Positions 1-8,050 of a DNA stretch of 64,000 nucleotides are shown piece after piece. Numbering within the stretch: position 1 is the first letter of the stretch; each line of letters begins with the position of its first letter. The position numbers were made by a program, and so were the translations under genes. Under the pieces are notes generated by a model that was not told the origin of the DNA, searched no databases, and saw nothing but the letters and a program-made list of their open reading frames with translations. The DNA comes from Wylensekiella montiformis (GTDB lineage Bacteria; Bacillota; Negativicutes; Selenomonadales; Selenomonadaceae), in contig NZ_VUNL01000012.1 of the NCBI RefSeq assembly GCF_009697385.1, forward strand, positions 1 through 64,000. Direction: 5' to 3'.

Positions 1-4
1 GAAT

Positions 5-121
5 ATCCGGTGACGATGCCTGAATGGTTCCACCTGTTCCCATACCGAACACAGTAGTTAAGCATTCAGAGGCCGAAAGTACTTGTCTGGAGACGGGCTG
101 GGAGGATAGGAAGTTGCCGGT
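5..121 (+). rRNA. rrf: 5S ribosomal RNA
   Basis: The sequence has the typical 5S body, including the cccataccgaacacag block and the gaaagtactt segment. The ends pair: CCGGTGAC at 7-14 with GTTGCCGG at 113-120. Length is about 116 nt, normal for 5S. It lies directly before a long tRNA array, as at the 3' end of an rRNA operon, so 23S rRNA should lie just outside the window on the left. End positions are accurate to a few bases. Confidence 0.93.
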
Positions 122-126
122 TTCAT

Positions 127-202
127 TCCTCGATAGCTCAGCCGGTAGAGCACCTGACTGTTAATCAGGCTGTCGCAGGTTCGAATCCTGCTCGAGGAGC
201 CA
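127..202 (+). tRNA. tRNA-Asn(GTT)
   Basis: Acceptor stem 127-133 pairs with 192-198. The anticodon loop ctgttaa gives GTT. A T-loop ttcgaat and an encoded CCA (200-202) are present. First tRNA after 5S. Confidence 0.96.
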
Positions 203-225
203 TTTTGTTCATACCCTGGGGTGAT

Positions 226-302
226 TGGGGTATAGCCAAGTCGGTTAAGGCACGGGACTTTGACTCCCGCATCCGCTGGTTCGAGTCCAGCTACCCCAGC
301 CA
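226..302 (+). tRNA. tRNA-Gln(TTG)
   Basis: Acceptor 226-232 pairs with 292-298. The anticodon loop ctttgac gives TTG. CCA is encoded at 300-302. Confidence 0.95.
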
Positions 303-308
303 TATATT

Positions 309-384
309 GGTTCACTAGCTCAGTTGGCAGAGCACCTGACTTTTAATCAGGGTGTCCCGGGTTCGAATCCCGGGTGAGCCACCA
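309..384 (+). tRNA. tRNA-Lys(TTT)
   Basis: Acceptor 309-315 pairs with 374-380. The loop cttttaa gives anticodon TTT. CCA is encoded. Confidence 0.95.
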
Positions 385-407
385 TTTTATCATCCACTTG
401 ATAGTAT

Positions 408-482
408 GGCGCGTTGGTCAAGCGGTTAAGACACCGCCCTTTCACGGCGGCTTCATGGGTTCGAATCCCATACGCGTCACCA
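408..482 (+). tRNA. tRNA-Glu(TTC)
   Basis: Acceptor 408-414 pairs with 472-478. The loop ctttcac gives anticodon TTC. CCA is encoded at 480-482. Confidence 0.95.
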
Positions 483-490
483 TTTTTCAT

Positions 491-566
<76 letters not shown>

Positions 567-572
567 TTTTAT

Positions 573-648
573 GGGCGATTAGCTCAGCTGGGAGAGCGCT
601 TGCCTTACAAGCAAGATGTCAGCAGTTCGATCCTGTTATCGCCCACCA
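573..648 (+). tRNA. tRNA-Val(TAC)
   Basis: Acceptor gggcgat 573-579 pairs with 638-644. The loop cttacaa gives anticodon TAC. CCA is encoded. Confidence 0.95.
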
Positions 649-661
649 TTTCTTTTTATAC

Positions 662-738
662 GGCCCGGTAGTTTAGTTGGTTAGAATGCCGCCCTGTCAC
701 GGCGGAGGTCATGGGTTCAAGTCCCATTCGGGTCGCCA
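662..738 (+). tRNA. tRNA-Asp(GTC)
   Basis: Acceptor 662-668 pairs with 728-734. The loop ctgtcac gives anticodon GTC. CCA is encoded at 736-738. Confidence 0.95.
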
Positions 739-790
739 CTTTGATTATTGCACAGCGATGTGTTATAATATATTGCGACTTGGTAAATAT

Positions 791-866
791 GCCTCGGTAG
801 CTCAGTCGGTAGAGCAGGGGACTGAAAATCCCCGTGTCAGTGGTTCGATTCCGCTCTGAGGCACCA
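791..866 (+). tRNA. tRNA-Phe(GAA)
   Basis: Acceptor 791-797 pairs with 856-862. The loop ctgaaaa gives anticodon GAA. CCA is encoded. Confidence 0.95.
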
Positions 867-874
867 TTTTTCAA

Positions 875-950
875 GCTGGTGTAGCTCAATTGGTAGAGCA
901 GCTGACTTGTAATCAGCAGGTTGGGGGTTCAATTCCTCTCGCCAGCTCCA
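875..950 (+). tRNA. tRNA-Thr(TGT)
   Basis: Acceptor 875-881 pairs with 940-946 and the discriminator is T947. The loop cttgtaa gives anticodon TGT. CCA is encoded. Confidence 0.94.
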
Positions 951-958
951 CTTGCTTT

Positions 959-1032
<74 letters not shown>

Positions 1033-1050
1033 TTTTGACATAAAGATACT

Positions 1051-1139
1051 GCCGGGGTGGCGGAACTGGCAGACGCAACGGACTTAAAATCCGTCGGTTG
1101 GAAACAACCGTACCGGTTCGATTCCGGTCCTCGGCACCA
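1051..1139 (+). tRNA. tRNA-Leu(TAA)
   Basis: Class II tRNA with a long variable arm. Acceptor 1051-1057 pairs with 1129-1135. The loop cttaaaa gives anticodon TAA. CCA is encoded. Confidence 0.94.
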
Positions 1140-1170
1140 CCTTTAGTATCTGTATATAATTTCATATCAT

Positions 1171-1257
1171 GCGGACGTGGCGGAATCGGCAGACGCGCTA
1201 GTTTCAGGTACTAGTGATAGTGATATCGTGGAGGTTCAAGTCCTCTCGTCCGCACCA
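1171..1257 (+). tRNA. tRNA-Leu(CAG), copy 1
   Basis: Class II tRNA; acceptor 1171-1177 pairs with 1247-1253 and the anticodon loop ttcaggt gives CAG. Its variable-arm stem is 1216-1219 with 1224-1227 (gata/tatc). A second copy lies at 1386-1472. Confidence 0.94.
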
Positions 1258-1277
1258 TTTTTTTTCAACAGAATATT

Positions 1278-1363
1278 GCGGTCGTGGCGGAATTGGCAGA
1301 CGCGCTACTTTGAGGGGGTAGTGTTCACAAGACGTATGGGTTCAAGTCCCATCGACCGCACCA
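1278..1363 (+). tRNA. tRNA-Leu(GAG), copy 1
   Basis: Class II tRNA; acceptor 1278-1284 pairs with 1353-1359, anticodon GAG. An identical copy lies at 1495-1580. Confidence 0.93.
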
Positions 1364-1385
1364 TTTTCTTCGTTTTTCATATCAT

Positions 1386-1472
1386 GCGGACGTGGCGGAA
1401 TCGGCAGACGCGCTAGTTTCAGGTACTAGTGGTAGTGATACCGTGGAGGTTCAAGTCCTCTCGTCCGCACCA
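1386..1472 (+). tRNA. tRNA-Leu(CAG), copy 2
   Basis: Same as copy 1 except two changes in the variable arm, A1217 to G1432 and T1226 to C1441. These are paired to each other, so the stem is preserved (ggta/tacc). Confidence 0.94.
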
Positions 1473-1494
1473 TTTTTTTGTTCAATCGAATATT

Positions 1495-1580
1495 GCGGTC
1501 GTGGCGGAATTGGCAGACGCGCTACTTTGAGGGGGTAGTGTTCACAAGACGTATGGGTTCAAGTCCCATCGACCGCACCA
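1495..1580 (+). tRNA. tRNA-Leu(GAG), copy 2
   Basis: Sequence identical to the copy at 1278-1363. Last tRNA of the array. Confidence 0.93.
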
Positions 1581-1591
1581 TTTTGGAATCA

Positions 1592-1618
1592 GGAGCTGTG
1601 TATCGGCTCTTTTTTTTC
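1592..1618 (+). terminator. Rho-independent terminator of the tRNA array
   Basis: A short stem GAGC (1593-1596) / GCTC (1606-1609) is followed by an 8-9 base T run. It is weak, but well placed directly after the last tRNA. Confidence 0.6.
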
Positions 1619-1723
1619 TTTTCGTTCGGCGCGGAGATTTTTCTTGATGAACGTTTTGGATGGCGTTTACAGATCGGCGCTTTCCTGTTATTCTGTTTAA
1701 AGATTGAAAGGAGGCGCGGTGTG

Positions 1724-3076
1724 ATGCGTGCTGCTGGTTTGTTTCTGCTGACGATGATGTTCTTTTTCCCGCTGAGGATGGTTCAGGCGGCGATTCCTCC
1801 GTCGGAGCTTTATGTCGCCGCAGGGCTGGTATCGATGGCTTCCTATAGTGAAGAATTGAATCTTCTGACCCGGCAGTGGCTGATAAAGTCCGGCTGGCAT
1901 TTTGATTCCAATGAGACGATCAACCGGGCGGCTGACGGCCGGTTCCATCTGGTTTCCCGGCGTCTGGCTGATGGGAACGGTTTCTATTTGCTGGCTTTTC
2001 CGGGAACGGAGCGGCTTAAGGATGCAGAGATCGATCTTCGCGTTGGCCGCGTCCCGTTTGGCGGGAAGACGCCGGAAGAATTTCGCGCGATGGCCGCCTC
2101 CGGTGTGAGGGACGCTTCCCGTCCGCTGGTCCATCAGGGCTTCAATGATTATACGCAGACGGCGCTGTTTCATCAGGCACTGCCGGCTTTTGGCGGGCGA
2201 ACGGCCGGCGAGGTGATGGCGGAGGAGCTTCGCGCGCATCCGGCGGAAGTGCTTTATCTGACCGGTCATAGTCTGGGCGGTGCGGCCGCTACGCTGGCTG
2301 CGGCGCGTTTGGCCGATATGGGCGTGCGCCCGGAACAGCTGCAGGTCATTACCTTTGGCGCGCCGGCTGTGGGGAACGAGGCTTTTGCCCGCGCTTATGA
2401 AAAGCGGATGCAGCTCACCCGGATCACGATGGAGGGAGATCCGGTTCAGGGCGTTCTTCAGACCTTGTCCGGCGGCGCTTTCGTCCAGTATGGGAACCGT
2501 GTGAGCTGGAAACCGAACCGGAATACCGAGCGCTTTGCGCACGAGATGGTGGTGTATCTGGATCAGGCGATACGCAGCGATCAGGAGGCGCGTCCCGAGA
2601 GCGGGGCAAAGCCCTTGCTTTTGGGCAGCAGGCCCGCTGAACTGGACGGTGGAATACTGGCCGCCCCGGCCCGTTTTGATCTCGATGCGCATATCCGGGA
2701 AGATCAGCCGTATATGGAAAGAGCGGTGCGGGATATGCTCAAACTTTCGTATCAGCCTATCGTCTTTGCTGCGGCGGACGCCGGGAATATGCGGGAACTG
2801 CGCCGTCAGGCCGCCGCTTCGGGCTGTGCGTATATTCTCACGCAGCGCTATCAGGCCGTGCGCATCCGCCAGGAAAAGTATAATTTCCGCGTGTCGCTGG
2901 AGGAGTCCCTGTACGATGTGCGGGGAAATCTGCTGACCATGCAGGTGCTGAGCACGACGGCCCGCAATCTGACTCCGTTGGAGGGGACTGCGTATCTGCA
3001 GATGAAGGCCGCGGAGCAGCGCGATGCGCATTTGAAACAGGCGGCAGCCGGGGCGGAAGAACAGGCGCAGCGCTGA
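1724..3076 (+). CDS. Secreted class 3 lipase family protein
   Basis: This 450-residue protein starts with a signal peptide of about 22 residues ending near VQA, then an alpha/beta-hydrolase domain. The nucleophile elbow GHSLGG is present, with serine at residue 183, and a downstream HEMVVYLD segment could supply the catalytic histidine. The family (PF01764) hydrolyses acylglycerols; the real substrate is unknown. The C-terminal third (about 330-450) has no recognised domain and may bind an envelope target. AAAGGAGG at 1707-1714 supports ATG 1724 (GTG 1721 is also possible). The reading frame stays open upstream into the tRNA genes, but that part is not coding. Confidence 0.82.
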   Translation: MRAAGLFLLTMMFFFPLRMVQAAIPPSELYVAAGLVSMASYSEELNLLTRQWLIKSGWHFDSNETINRAADGRFHLVSRRLADGNGFYLLAFPGTERLKDAEIDLRVGRVPFGGKTPEEFRAMAASGVRDASRPLVHQGFNDYTQTALFHQALPAFGGRTAGEVMAEELRAHPAEVLYLTGHSLGGAAATLAAARLADMGVRPEQLQVITFGAPAVGNEAFARAYEKRMQLTRITMEGDPVQGVLQTLSGGAFVQYGNRVSWKPNRNTERFAHEMVVYLDQAIRSDQEARPESGAKPLLLGSRPAELDGGILAAPARFDLDAHIREDQPYMERAVRDMLKLSYQPIVFAAADAGNMRELRRQAAASGCAYILTQRYQAVRIRQEKYNFRVSLEESLYDVRGNLLTMQVLSTTARNLTPLEGTAYLQMKAAEQRDAHLKQAAAGAEEQAQR

Positions 3077-3131
3077 GACAATCCCTTGCCGCATATTGCA
3101 TACAGAATACAATAAAAGTTCTGAAAACTTA

Positions 3132-3160
3132 TTGACATTCCGGCGGGAATCGTGTATAGT
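3132..3160 (+). promoter_or_regulatory. Strong sigma-A type promoter before the small RNA candidate
   Basis: TTGACA (3132-3137) and TATAGT (3155-3160) are separated by 17 bp, close to the ideal housekeeping promoter. No credible gene with a ribosome-binding site follows for 250 bp. Confidence 0.75.
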
Positions 3161-3165
3161 ATAAG

Positions 3166-3337
3166 TAAGCCAAAGGAAAGAGTTCAGCAATCCGATGGCA
3201 GCCGACATGGAAGTGAAGGAAAGGGAGGAGATTCCAATGGGCCGGTAAATCCCATGGAACAAGCTACATGGAACAAACAACAGAACAAGGGAAATAGCCG
3301 TCAGCTGGTGACGAGAAAGCCGCTGACGGTTATTTTC
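3166..3337 (+). ncRNA. Candidate small non-coding RNA, about 170 nt, unidentified
   Basis: It is bounded by a near-consensus promoter upstream and a 10-bp hairpin AGCCGTCAGC (3296-3305) / GCTGACGGTT (3322-3331) followed by ATTTT. The interior has purine-rich stretches and no ORF with a usable ribosome-binding site except a 3-codon ATG-GGC-CGG-TAA. I could not match it to 6S RNA, tmRNA, RNase P, SRP RNA or any common riboswitch. It might instead be a leader of the gene at 3417, but the terminator and a separate -10 (TATAAT, 3381-3386) argue for an independent transcript. Confidence 0.5.
3296..3336 (+). terminator. Intrinsic terminator of the small RNA candidate
   Basis: Ten-base-pair stem 3296-3305 / 3322-3331 with a 16-nt loop, followed by a short T-rich stretch ATTTT. 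Confidence 0.6.
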
Positions 3338-3416
3338 GTATGGTTGAAATCCTTTCAGGACAAGCATCAGGCTGGTATGGTATAATTCTTGTAGTGTATT
3401 ATTGGGAGGGGAAGCA

Positions 3417-4541
3417 ATGGAGAAAGCAAAGGTTTATTTTACGGATTTCCGGGTTCAGGTGGGAACGAGTCTGTTGCAGAAGCTTCGGACTCTTTGTCTG
3501 GCCGCCGGATTCCGGAGAATCGATATGGACGGGAAGTTTGTGGCGATCAAGATGCACTTCGGGGAGCTGGGCAATATGGCCTTTTTGCGGCCGCAGTATG
3601 CCAAAGTCCTTGCTGATCTCGTGAAGGAGCAGGGCGGCGTCCCGTTTCTGACGGACTGCAATACGCTGTATCCGGGCAGCCGCAAACATGCGCTGGAGCA
3701 TATGGACTGCGCGAATCTCAATGGATTCAATCCGACGACGACGGGCTGCCAGATCATCATCGGCGACGGCCTCAAGGGGACGGATGATGTCGAGGTCCCC
3801 GTAAAGAACGGCGAATACGTCAAGGCCGCCAAGATCGGACGCGCGGTCATGGATGCCGATGTCTTCATCAGTCTGGCGCATTTCAAGGGACACGAAATGA
3901 CGGGATTTGGCGGCGCGATCAAGAATATCGGCATGGGCTGCGGCAGCCGCGCCGGAAAGATGGAGCAGCACTCCTCCGGAAAATGCGTGGTCGATGAAGA
4001 GCTGTGCCGCGGCTGCCGGAAGTGCGCGAAGGAATGCGGCTCTCAGGCGATTACTTATGAGAACAACAAGGCGCATATCCACAAGGATCTGTGCAAGGGC
4101 TGCGGGCGCTGCATCGGAGCCTGCAGCTTCTCTGCGATCCGCAATGAGCAATGGGATGCCGGCGATCTGCTCGATAAAAAGATGGCAGAATACGCGCAGG
4201 CCGTGGTACAGGACCGTCCTTGCTTCCATGTGAATCTGGCCATGGACATTTCGCCGAACTGCGACTGCCATGGGGAAAATGATGCGCCGATTCTCCCAAA
4301 TCTGGGGATGTTTGCGTCCTTTGACCCGGTCGCGCTGGATCAGGCCTGCGCAGACGCCTGCCAGAAGGCGGCTCCGCTGGCGAACAGCCAGCTGTCGGAT
4401 CATCTGGATCAGCCGGACTGGCATCATCATCATGATGTCTTTTTGGACAGCAATCCCAACGTGCATTGGAAGGAGACGCTGGAACATGCGGAAAAAATCG
4501 GCATGGGCTCGCGTGCCTATGAGCTGGTCGTGCTGAAGTGA
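3417..4541 (+). CDS. DUF362 domain protein with two [4Fe-4S] ferredoxin motifs
   Basis: This is a 374-residue cytoplasmic protein. The N-terminal two thirds match the DUF362 family. Around residues 190-250 it carries two ferredoxin clusters, each C-x2-C-x2-C-x3-C (CRGCRKCAKEC and CKGCGRCIGAC), so it should bind two [4Fe-4S] centres and take part in electron transfer. The exact reaction is unknown for this family. Start ATG 3417 follows GGGAGGGG. A -10 TATAAT lies at 3381-3386. It is monocistronic and ends in a strong terminator shared with the convergent mgsA. Confidence 0.85.
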   Translation: MEKAKVYFTDFRVQVGTSLLQKLRTLCLAAGFRRIDMDGKFVAIKMHFGELGNMAFLRPQYAKVLADLVKEQGGVPFLTDCNTLYPGSRKHALEHMDCANLNGFNPTTTGCQIIIGDGLKGTDDVEVPVKNGEYVKAAKIGRAVMDADVFISLAHFKGHEMTGFGGAIKNIGMGCGSRAGKMEQHSSGKCVVDEELCRGCRKCAKECGSQAITYENNKAHIHKDLCKGCGRCIGACSFSAIRNEQWDAGDLLDKKMAEYAQAVVQDRPCFHVNLAMDISPNCDCHGENDAPILPNLGMFASFDPVALDQACADACQKAAPLANSQLSDHLDQPDWHHHHDVFLDSNPNVHWKETLEHAEKIGMGSRAYELVVLK

Positions 4542-4570
4542 CCGGGCGGAAGAAGAAACGAACGCAAAAA

Positions 4571-4616
4571 GCGGGACTTTGCAGAGAGGAAAAACTCTGC
4601 AAAGTCCCGCTTTTTT
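4571..4616. terminator. Bidirectional terminator between the DUF362 gene and mgsA
   Basis: Perfect 16-bp stem 4571-4586 / 4595-4610 with an 8-nt loop, T run after it and A run before it. It serves both convergent genes. Confidence 0.93.
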
Positions 4617-4631
4617 CATAGGACGTCCAGC

Positions 4632-5021
4632 TTAGGACTGTGCTTTGTTCAGCTTTTGATCCGCGTACTGCAGCAGGATATGCGCGCTGCGGCGGTTGGT
4701 GGCCAGCGGGATGTTGTGAACATCGCACAGGCGGAGCAGCGCGTTGATGTCCGGCTCATGCGGCTGAGAGGTGAGCGGATCGCGCAGGAAGATGACGTAA
4801 TCCACCTGCTCAGTAGCGACGCGGGCGCCGATCTGCTGGTCGCCGCCCAGCGGCCCGGACATCATGGTTTCGACATTCAGATGAAAGTGTTCATTGATCA
4901 GCGTACCTGTCGTGCGCGTGGCGATCAGATGAAAGTGACGGAGAAGATCCTTGTGATGGTCGACAAAGTCCAGCATCTCCTGCTTTTTCTTGTCATGGGC
5001 AATCAGTGCGATAGTCTGCAT
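4632..5021 (-). CDS. mgsA: Methylglyoxal synthase
   Basis: This 129-residue protein is recognisable over its whole length. It converts dihydroxyacetone phosphate to methylglyoxal and phosphate, a bypass that releases phosphate when sugar phosphates accumulate. The motifs [12 protein letters not shown] (catalytic aspartate) and [15 protein letters not shown] are intact, and [13 protein letters not shown] is a typical start. A minus-strand promoter with -10 at 5062-5067 and -35 at 5085-5090 precedes it. A role in venting triose phosphates made by the galactose pathways elsewhere in the window is only inference. Confidence 0.95.
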   Translation of the reverse strand: MQTIALIAHDKKKQEMLDFVDHHKDLLRHFHLIATRTTGTLINEHFHLNVETMMSGPLGGDQQIGARVATEQVDYVIFLRDPLTSQPHEPDINALLRLCDVHNIPLATNRRSAHILLQYADQKLNKAQS

Positions 5022-5061
5022 GTAACCACTCCCTTTTTCGATGTAAGCCCTTACTCCCTTC

Positions 5062-5090
5062 AGTATAGAACATTTTCCGTTTAGCGTAAA
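5062..5090 (-). promoter_or_regulatory. mgsA promoter
   Basis: Read on the minus strand: TTTACG (5090-5085), 17 bp, TATACT (5067-5062). Confidence 0.6.
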
Positions 5091-5144
5091 GAATTTGTTT
5101 GTGATTTATTGAAATTCAGAAAATACTTTCTCTCTGTATATCCG

Positions 5145-5172
5145 TTGACTTTCCGGGAAAACCATTTATAAT
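5145..5172 (+). promoter_or_regulatory. Promoter of the marR gene
   Basis: TTGACT (5145-5150) and TATAAT (5167-5172) with a 16-bp spacer. The -10 abuts the operator at 5174-5195. Confidence 0.75.
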
Positions 5173-5173
5173 T

Positions 5174-5195
5174 GTTAATTAGCAAGCTAATTAAC
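5174..5195. promoter_or_regulatory. Probable MarR operator, perfect palindrome
   Basis: GTTAATTAGC-AA-GCTAATTAAC is a perfect 10-bp inverted repeat over the transcription start region of the marR gene. This is the usual place for an autorepressor site. A related imperfect element, TTAGT-n6-ACTAA (5739-5754), lies before the efflux gene at 5778. Confidence 0.75.
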
Positions 5196-5209
5196 TGAGG
5201 AGATGCAGG

Positions 5210-5698
5210 ATGAAACGAGAAATGATCCCGACATGGGAGGAACTGGAATATCATAAAACCATCATTCCGGAGATCGATCCGGCATCCGTGATCGCCATGC
5301 TGGGCATCAAGGCGGTGGGCGAGGAGATTCAGCAGTCCATTCTGGATGTCCTGCAGCGGGAATACCATCTTTCGGAGGGGAAGTTCTGCACACTGATCGT
5401 CCTGCACCAGCATGGCAAAGAAGGCGTGGCGCCCTCTGTTCTGGCCCGCAAGGTCGGCGTGACCCGGGCGACCATCAGCAATATGCTTCAGAGGATGGAG
5501 CGCGACGGTCTGGTCGTCATGAAGCCGGCGGAAACCGATGGGCGCAGCAAGCTGGCCGTTATGACGGAACAGGGCCGCGCCTTCATGGAAGAGATTCTTC
5601 CGCCGCATTATCTGCGCGTTACCCGTCTGATGGAGAAGCTGACGGAGGCGGAGCAGAAGGAACTGATCCGGCTGCTGCGAAAAATGGCGGGCGACTGA
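5210..5698 (+). CDS. MarR family transcriptional regulator
   Basis: This 162-residue protein has a winged-helix core. The recognition region GVTRATISNMLQRMERDGLV lies around residues 83-102, followed by the wing with DGRSKLAVMTEQG. MarR proteins usually repress drug-efflux or stress genes and let go when a ligand binds. GAGGAG precedes ATG 5210. The perfect palindrome at 5174-5195 suggests autoregulation. The HlyD and permease genes 80 bp downstream are the likely targets. Confidence 0.88.
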   Translation: MKREMIPTWEELEYHKTIIPEIDPASVIAMLGIKAVGEEIQQSILDVLQREYHLSEGKFCTLIVLHQHGKEGVAPSVLARKVGVTRATISNMLQRMERDGLVVMKPAETDGRSKLAVMTEQGRAFMEEILPPHYLRVTRLMEKLTEAEQKELIRLLRKMAGD

Positions 5699-5777
5699 TA
5701 GGGAAAACGGCGGGCTGCGCCGTGCTTTCTTCATATAGTTAGTAATCAAACTAATTTTTAATAAGGAGTGTAGAATT

Positions 5778-6872
5778 ATGACGACGAAACAGAGAGCTGT
5801 GAGGGCTGGCATCGCCTTTATCGCCCTGCTGATTCTGGGCGGAATCGCCCTGATGTATAAGGGAAACGACGCGCTGGCGCTGGCTACGGAAAAAAAGGAG
5901 GGCATTTTGACGGCCGAGCAGGTCAGGATGTCCTTTGATTCCGTCAGCGGGCGTCTGGCGGAAGAGGCGGTCAAAGAGGGCGATGTCGTGAAAAAGGGCG
6001 ATGTCATCATGCGGCTGGACTCTACGGATACCGATCTGGCGATAAAAAAGGTGGAAGCTCAGATCGCGCAGGTCGACGCGCAGATTCGGGCGAAGAACGG
6101 AGAGCAGGGAATCAGCTATCAGAAGGCGGATACGGATGAGCAGCAGAGCGGGCGTCAGATTGAACAGCAGCGTTCTGCCGTCGCCGCAGCTTCGGCGACG
6201 CTCCGGAATGCCCGGCTGGATTACGACCGCAAGGCATCGCTGCTGTCGGTCGGAGCCATCGCCCAGTCGCAGATGGATGAGGCGGAAATGAACTGGAACG
6301 TGGCGCAGGCCAATGTGGCGCAGCAGCAGGAGCTGCTGCAGAAGCTTCTGGCCGGTTCAAACGGCAGCCCGACGGATACGATCGCTCAGGAGCGGCAGGC
6401 CGCGGCGAATATGGGCAATGAGGCGGACGCCCTGATGCGGCAGCGGCAGGCGCTGACGGTACAGCTCCGGGAGCTGGAAGTGGCGAAGGAGCGTCTGACC
6501 CTGCGCGCGCCGGAGGACGGCAAGATTCTCAAGGTGCTGGCCAAGGAAGGCGAGATGGTGTCCCCGTCTGTTCCGGTTGTCCTGCTGGAAAGCAGCCGCA
6601 GCTATTACGATATTTACATCAGTGAGAAGCAGGCGGCGGGACTCAGCGAGGGGCAGGAAATCATCGGCGTTACGGTGGCCGGGAACCGGAAGGTCCGGGG
6701 GACGATTCGTCTGCTGTCGCAGGCGCCGGGGTTTGCGGATCTGAAGCAGTCGCGGGAAAAGGGTCAGGCGGATCTGTCCTCCTTTCAGGTTCGGATTTAT
6801 GTGGAACCGCAGGAAGGAATCCTGCCGGGCATGACGATTGGAGTGAAGGACAGTGCATTCGCTGAGAGATGA
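5778..6872 (+). CDS. HlyD-type membrane fusion protein (efflux adaptor)
   Basis: This 364-residue protein has one N-terminal membrane anchor (about residues 8-28), then a biotinyl-lipoyl-like half (GDVVKKGDVIMRLDS), a long helical hairpin (about 90-220) and the second lipoyl half (LRAPEDGKILKVLAKEGEMV). Such adaptors link an inner-membrane pump to the outer membrane, which fits a diderm cell. RBS AAGGAG precedes the ATG. Its 3' end overlaps the following permease by 20 bp, so the two are translationally coupled. Confidence 0.88.
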   Translation: MTTKQRAVRAGIAFIALLILGGIALMYKGNDALALATEKKEGILTAEQVRMSFDSVSGRLAEEAVKEGDVVKKGDVIMRLDSTDTDLAIKKVEAQIAQVDAQIRAKNGEQGISYQKADTDEQQSGRQIEQQRSAVAAASATLRNARLDYDRKASLLSVGAIAQSQMDEAEMNWNVAQANVAQQQELLQKLLAGSNGSPTDTIAQERQAAANMGNEADALMRQRQALTVQLRELEVAKERLTLRAPEDGKILKVLAKEGEMVSPSVPVVLLESSRSYYDIYISEKQAAGLSEGQEIIGVTVAGNRKVRGTIRLLSQAPGFADLKQSREKGQADLSSFQVRIYVEPQEGILPGMTIGVKDSAFAER

Positions 6873-8037
6873 GGTAAAATTTCTGTTCTCCGGACAGGGC
6901 ATGCCCTATGAGAAGGTAAGCATCATGGTCGCGATGGTCATTACGGTGATTCTTTCCGTATTGCTTTCCGGCAATATTGCCCGGGAGGCCAGGGTCGCGG
7001 TCATCGATCTGGATCATTCGGCTTATTCGCGCGAGCTGATCAGTGAAATCGATGCGTCAGAATATATGGACGTGACCGCCGTCCTGCATACGGCGGCGGA
7101 TCCGAAGTCGCTCTTTTTTCAGGATCGCGCCGTAGCGGTCCTCTATTTCCCGCCGGGGCTGGAAAAGGACCGCTATACGGGGCAGGCCGCGCATATCGGC
7201 GTGTTCTACGACAATACCAATACGGCGCAGACCAGCGACATCAAAGCGGCACTGAATGAAATCGTCGGACTGGATCAGGCGGAGGCGCATGGCGATATCG
7301 GCAGCACGAACGATACAGTTCAGGGACAGGTGCAGCTGGCGGCGCGCAATCTGTTCAATCCTCAGGGCTCGACCAGCAATGGCGAGACGCTGGGATTCCT
7401 GTTCTTTTTCGGGTCGATGTTTTTCACCTTCGCGACGATCGGCATGGTGCCGCGCCTCCGGCTGACGCATCAGCTCGATGACATTCTGCTGAACGGGACG
7501 CCGTGGGATCTCGTGATTCGTCTGCTGCCGTACGGCGGCTGTCTGCTCGTCTCCTGGGTGCTGGGCATGGCGGTGCTCCGCATCTGGGGCGATCTGATTT
7601 TTTCCGGCAGCCTGCTGACGTTTCTGTTTCTGCAGATTTTCCTCATCCTGACGACGGGCACGCTGAGTTTGTTTTTCGGCTGGACGGCGGCCAATCCGGG
7701 CATTGCGTCGAGCCGTATGATTCTCTTCATCCCCGGCGGTTTTATTCTGGGCGGCATGACCGGCCCGGTGACCTTTTATTCACCATGGGTCGTGCAGCTC
7801 AGCCATGTGTTTCCGCTGACCTGGACGTTCCATTTTCAGCGCGATGTCATTGCGCGCGGCGCGGGGCTGGCGGATGTGTTGCAGCTTTTCGGCGCGTTTC
7901 TGATCTATATGGGGGCGGTGGCCATTCTTTTCTGTCTCCGTTTTTATACGGCGCGCAAAGCGCTTATCCGGCATCTTGCGCAGGAGGAATGGCAGAGGGA
8001 GCATCTGCAGCAGATGAAGGCGGATGCCGTGCAGTGA
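6853..8037 (+). CDS. ABC-2 type transporter permease
   Basis: This 394-residue protein has one N-terminal membrane helix, a large extracytoplasmic domain (about 40-175) and five or six C-terminal helices (about 180-370). This is the YhhJ/YbhS-like ABC-2 exporter layout, used for drug or envelope export with a HlyD partner. The gene starts inside the end of the HlyD gene. Normally an ATPase gene accompanies such permeases; none is next to it here, so the ATPase must come from elsewhere or the export is defective. Confidence 0.84.
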   Translation: MHSLRDEVKFLFSGQGMPYEKVSIMVAMVITVILSVLLSGNIAREARVAVIDLDHSAYSRELISEIDASEYMDVTAVLHTAADPKSLFFQDRAVAVLYFPPGLEKDRYTGQAAHIGVFYDNTNTAQTSDIKAALNEIVGLDQAEAHGDIGSTNDTVQGQVQLAARNLFNPQGSTSNGETLGFLFFFGSMFFTFATIGMVPRLRLTHQLDDILLNGTPWDLVIRLLPYGGCLLVSWVLGMAVLRIWGDLIFSGSLLTFLFLQIFLILTTGTLSLFFGWTAANPGIASSRMILFIPGGFILGGMTGPVTFYSPWVVQLSHVFPLTWTFHFQRDVIARGAGLADVLQLFGAFLIYMGAVAILFCLRFYTARKALIRHLAQEEWQREHLQQMKADAVQ

Positions 8038-8050
8038 GGAGGAAAGAGGT

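Larger units (their letters stand above)
1171..1580 (+). repeat. Tandem duplication of the Leu(CAG)-Leu(GAG) tRNA pair
   Basis: Two tRNA genes plus their spacer are repeated with an offset of 215-217 bp (1171-1363 and 1386-1580). Spacers differ but the tRNA bodies are nearly identical. Confidence 0.92.

Noticed and set aside
3166-3337. 6S RNA, tmRNA, SRP RNA or a c-di-GMP riboswitch
   Set aside because: The ends do not pair as in 6S, the length is wrong for tmRNA, and no conserved SRP or GEMM core was found.
3254-3385. Possible 43-codon peptide in the small RNA region
   Set aside because: It has no ribosome site at a proper distance and the frame runs through the terminator hairpin.
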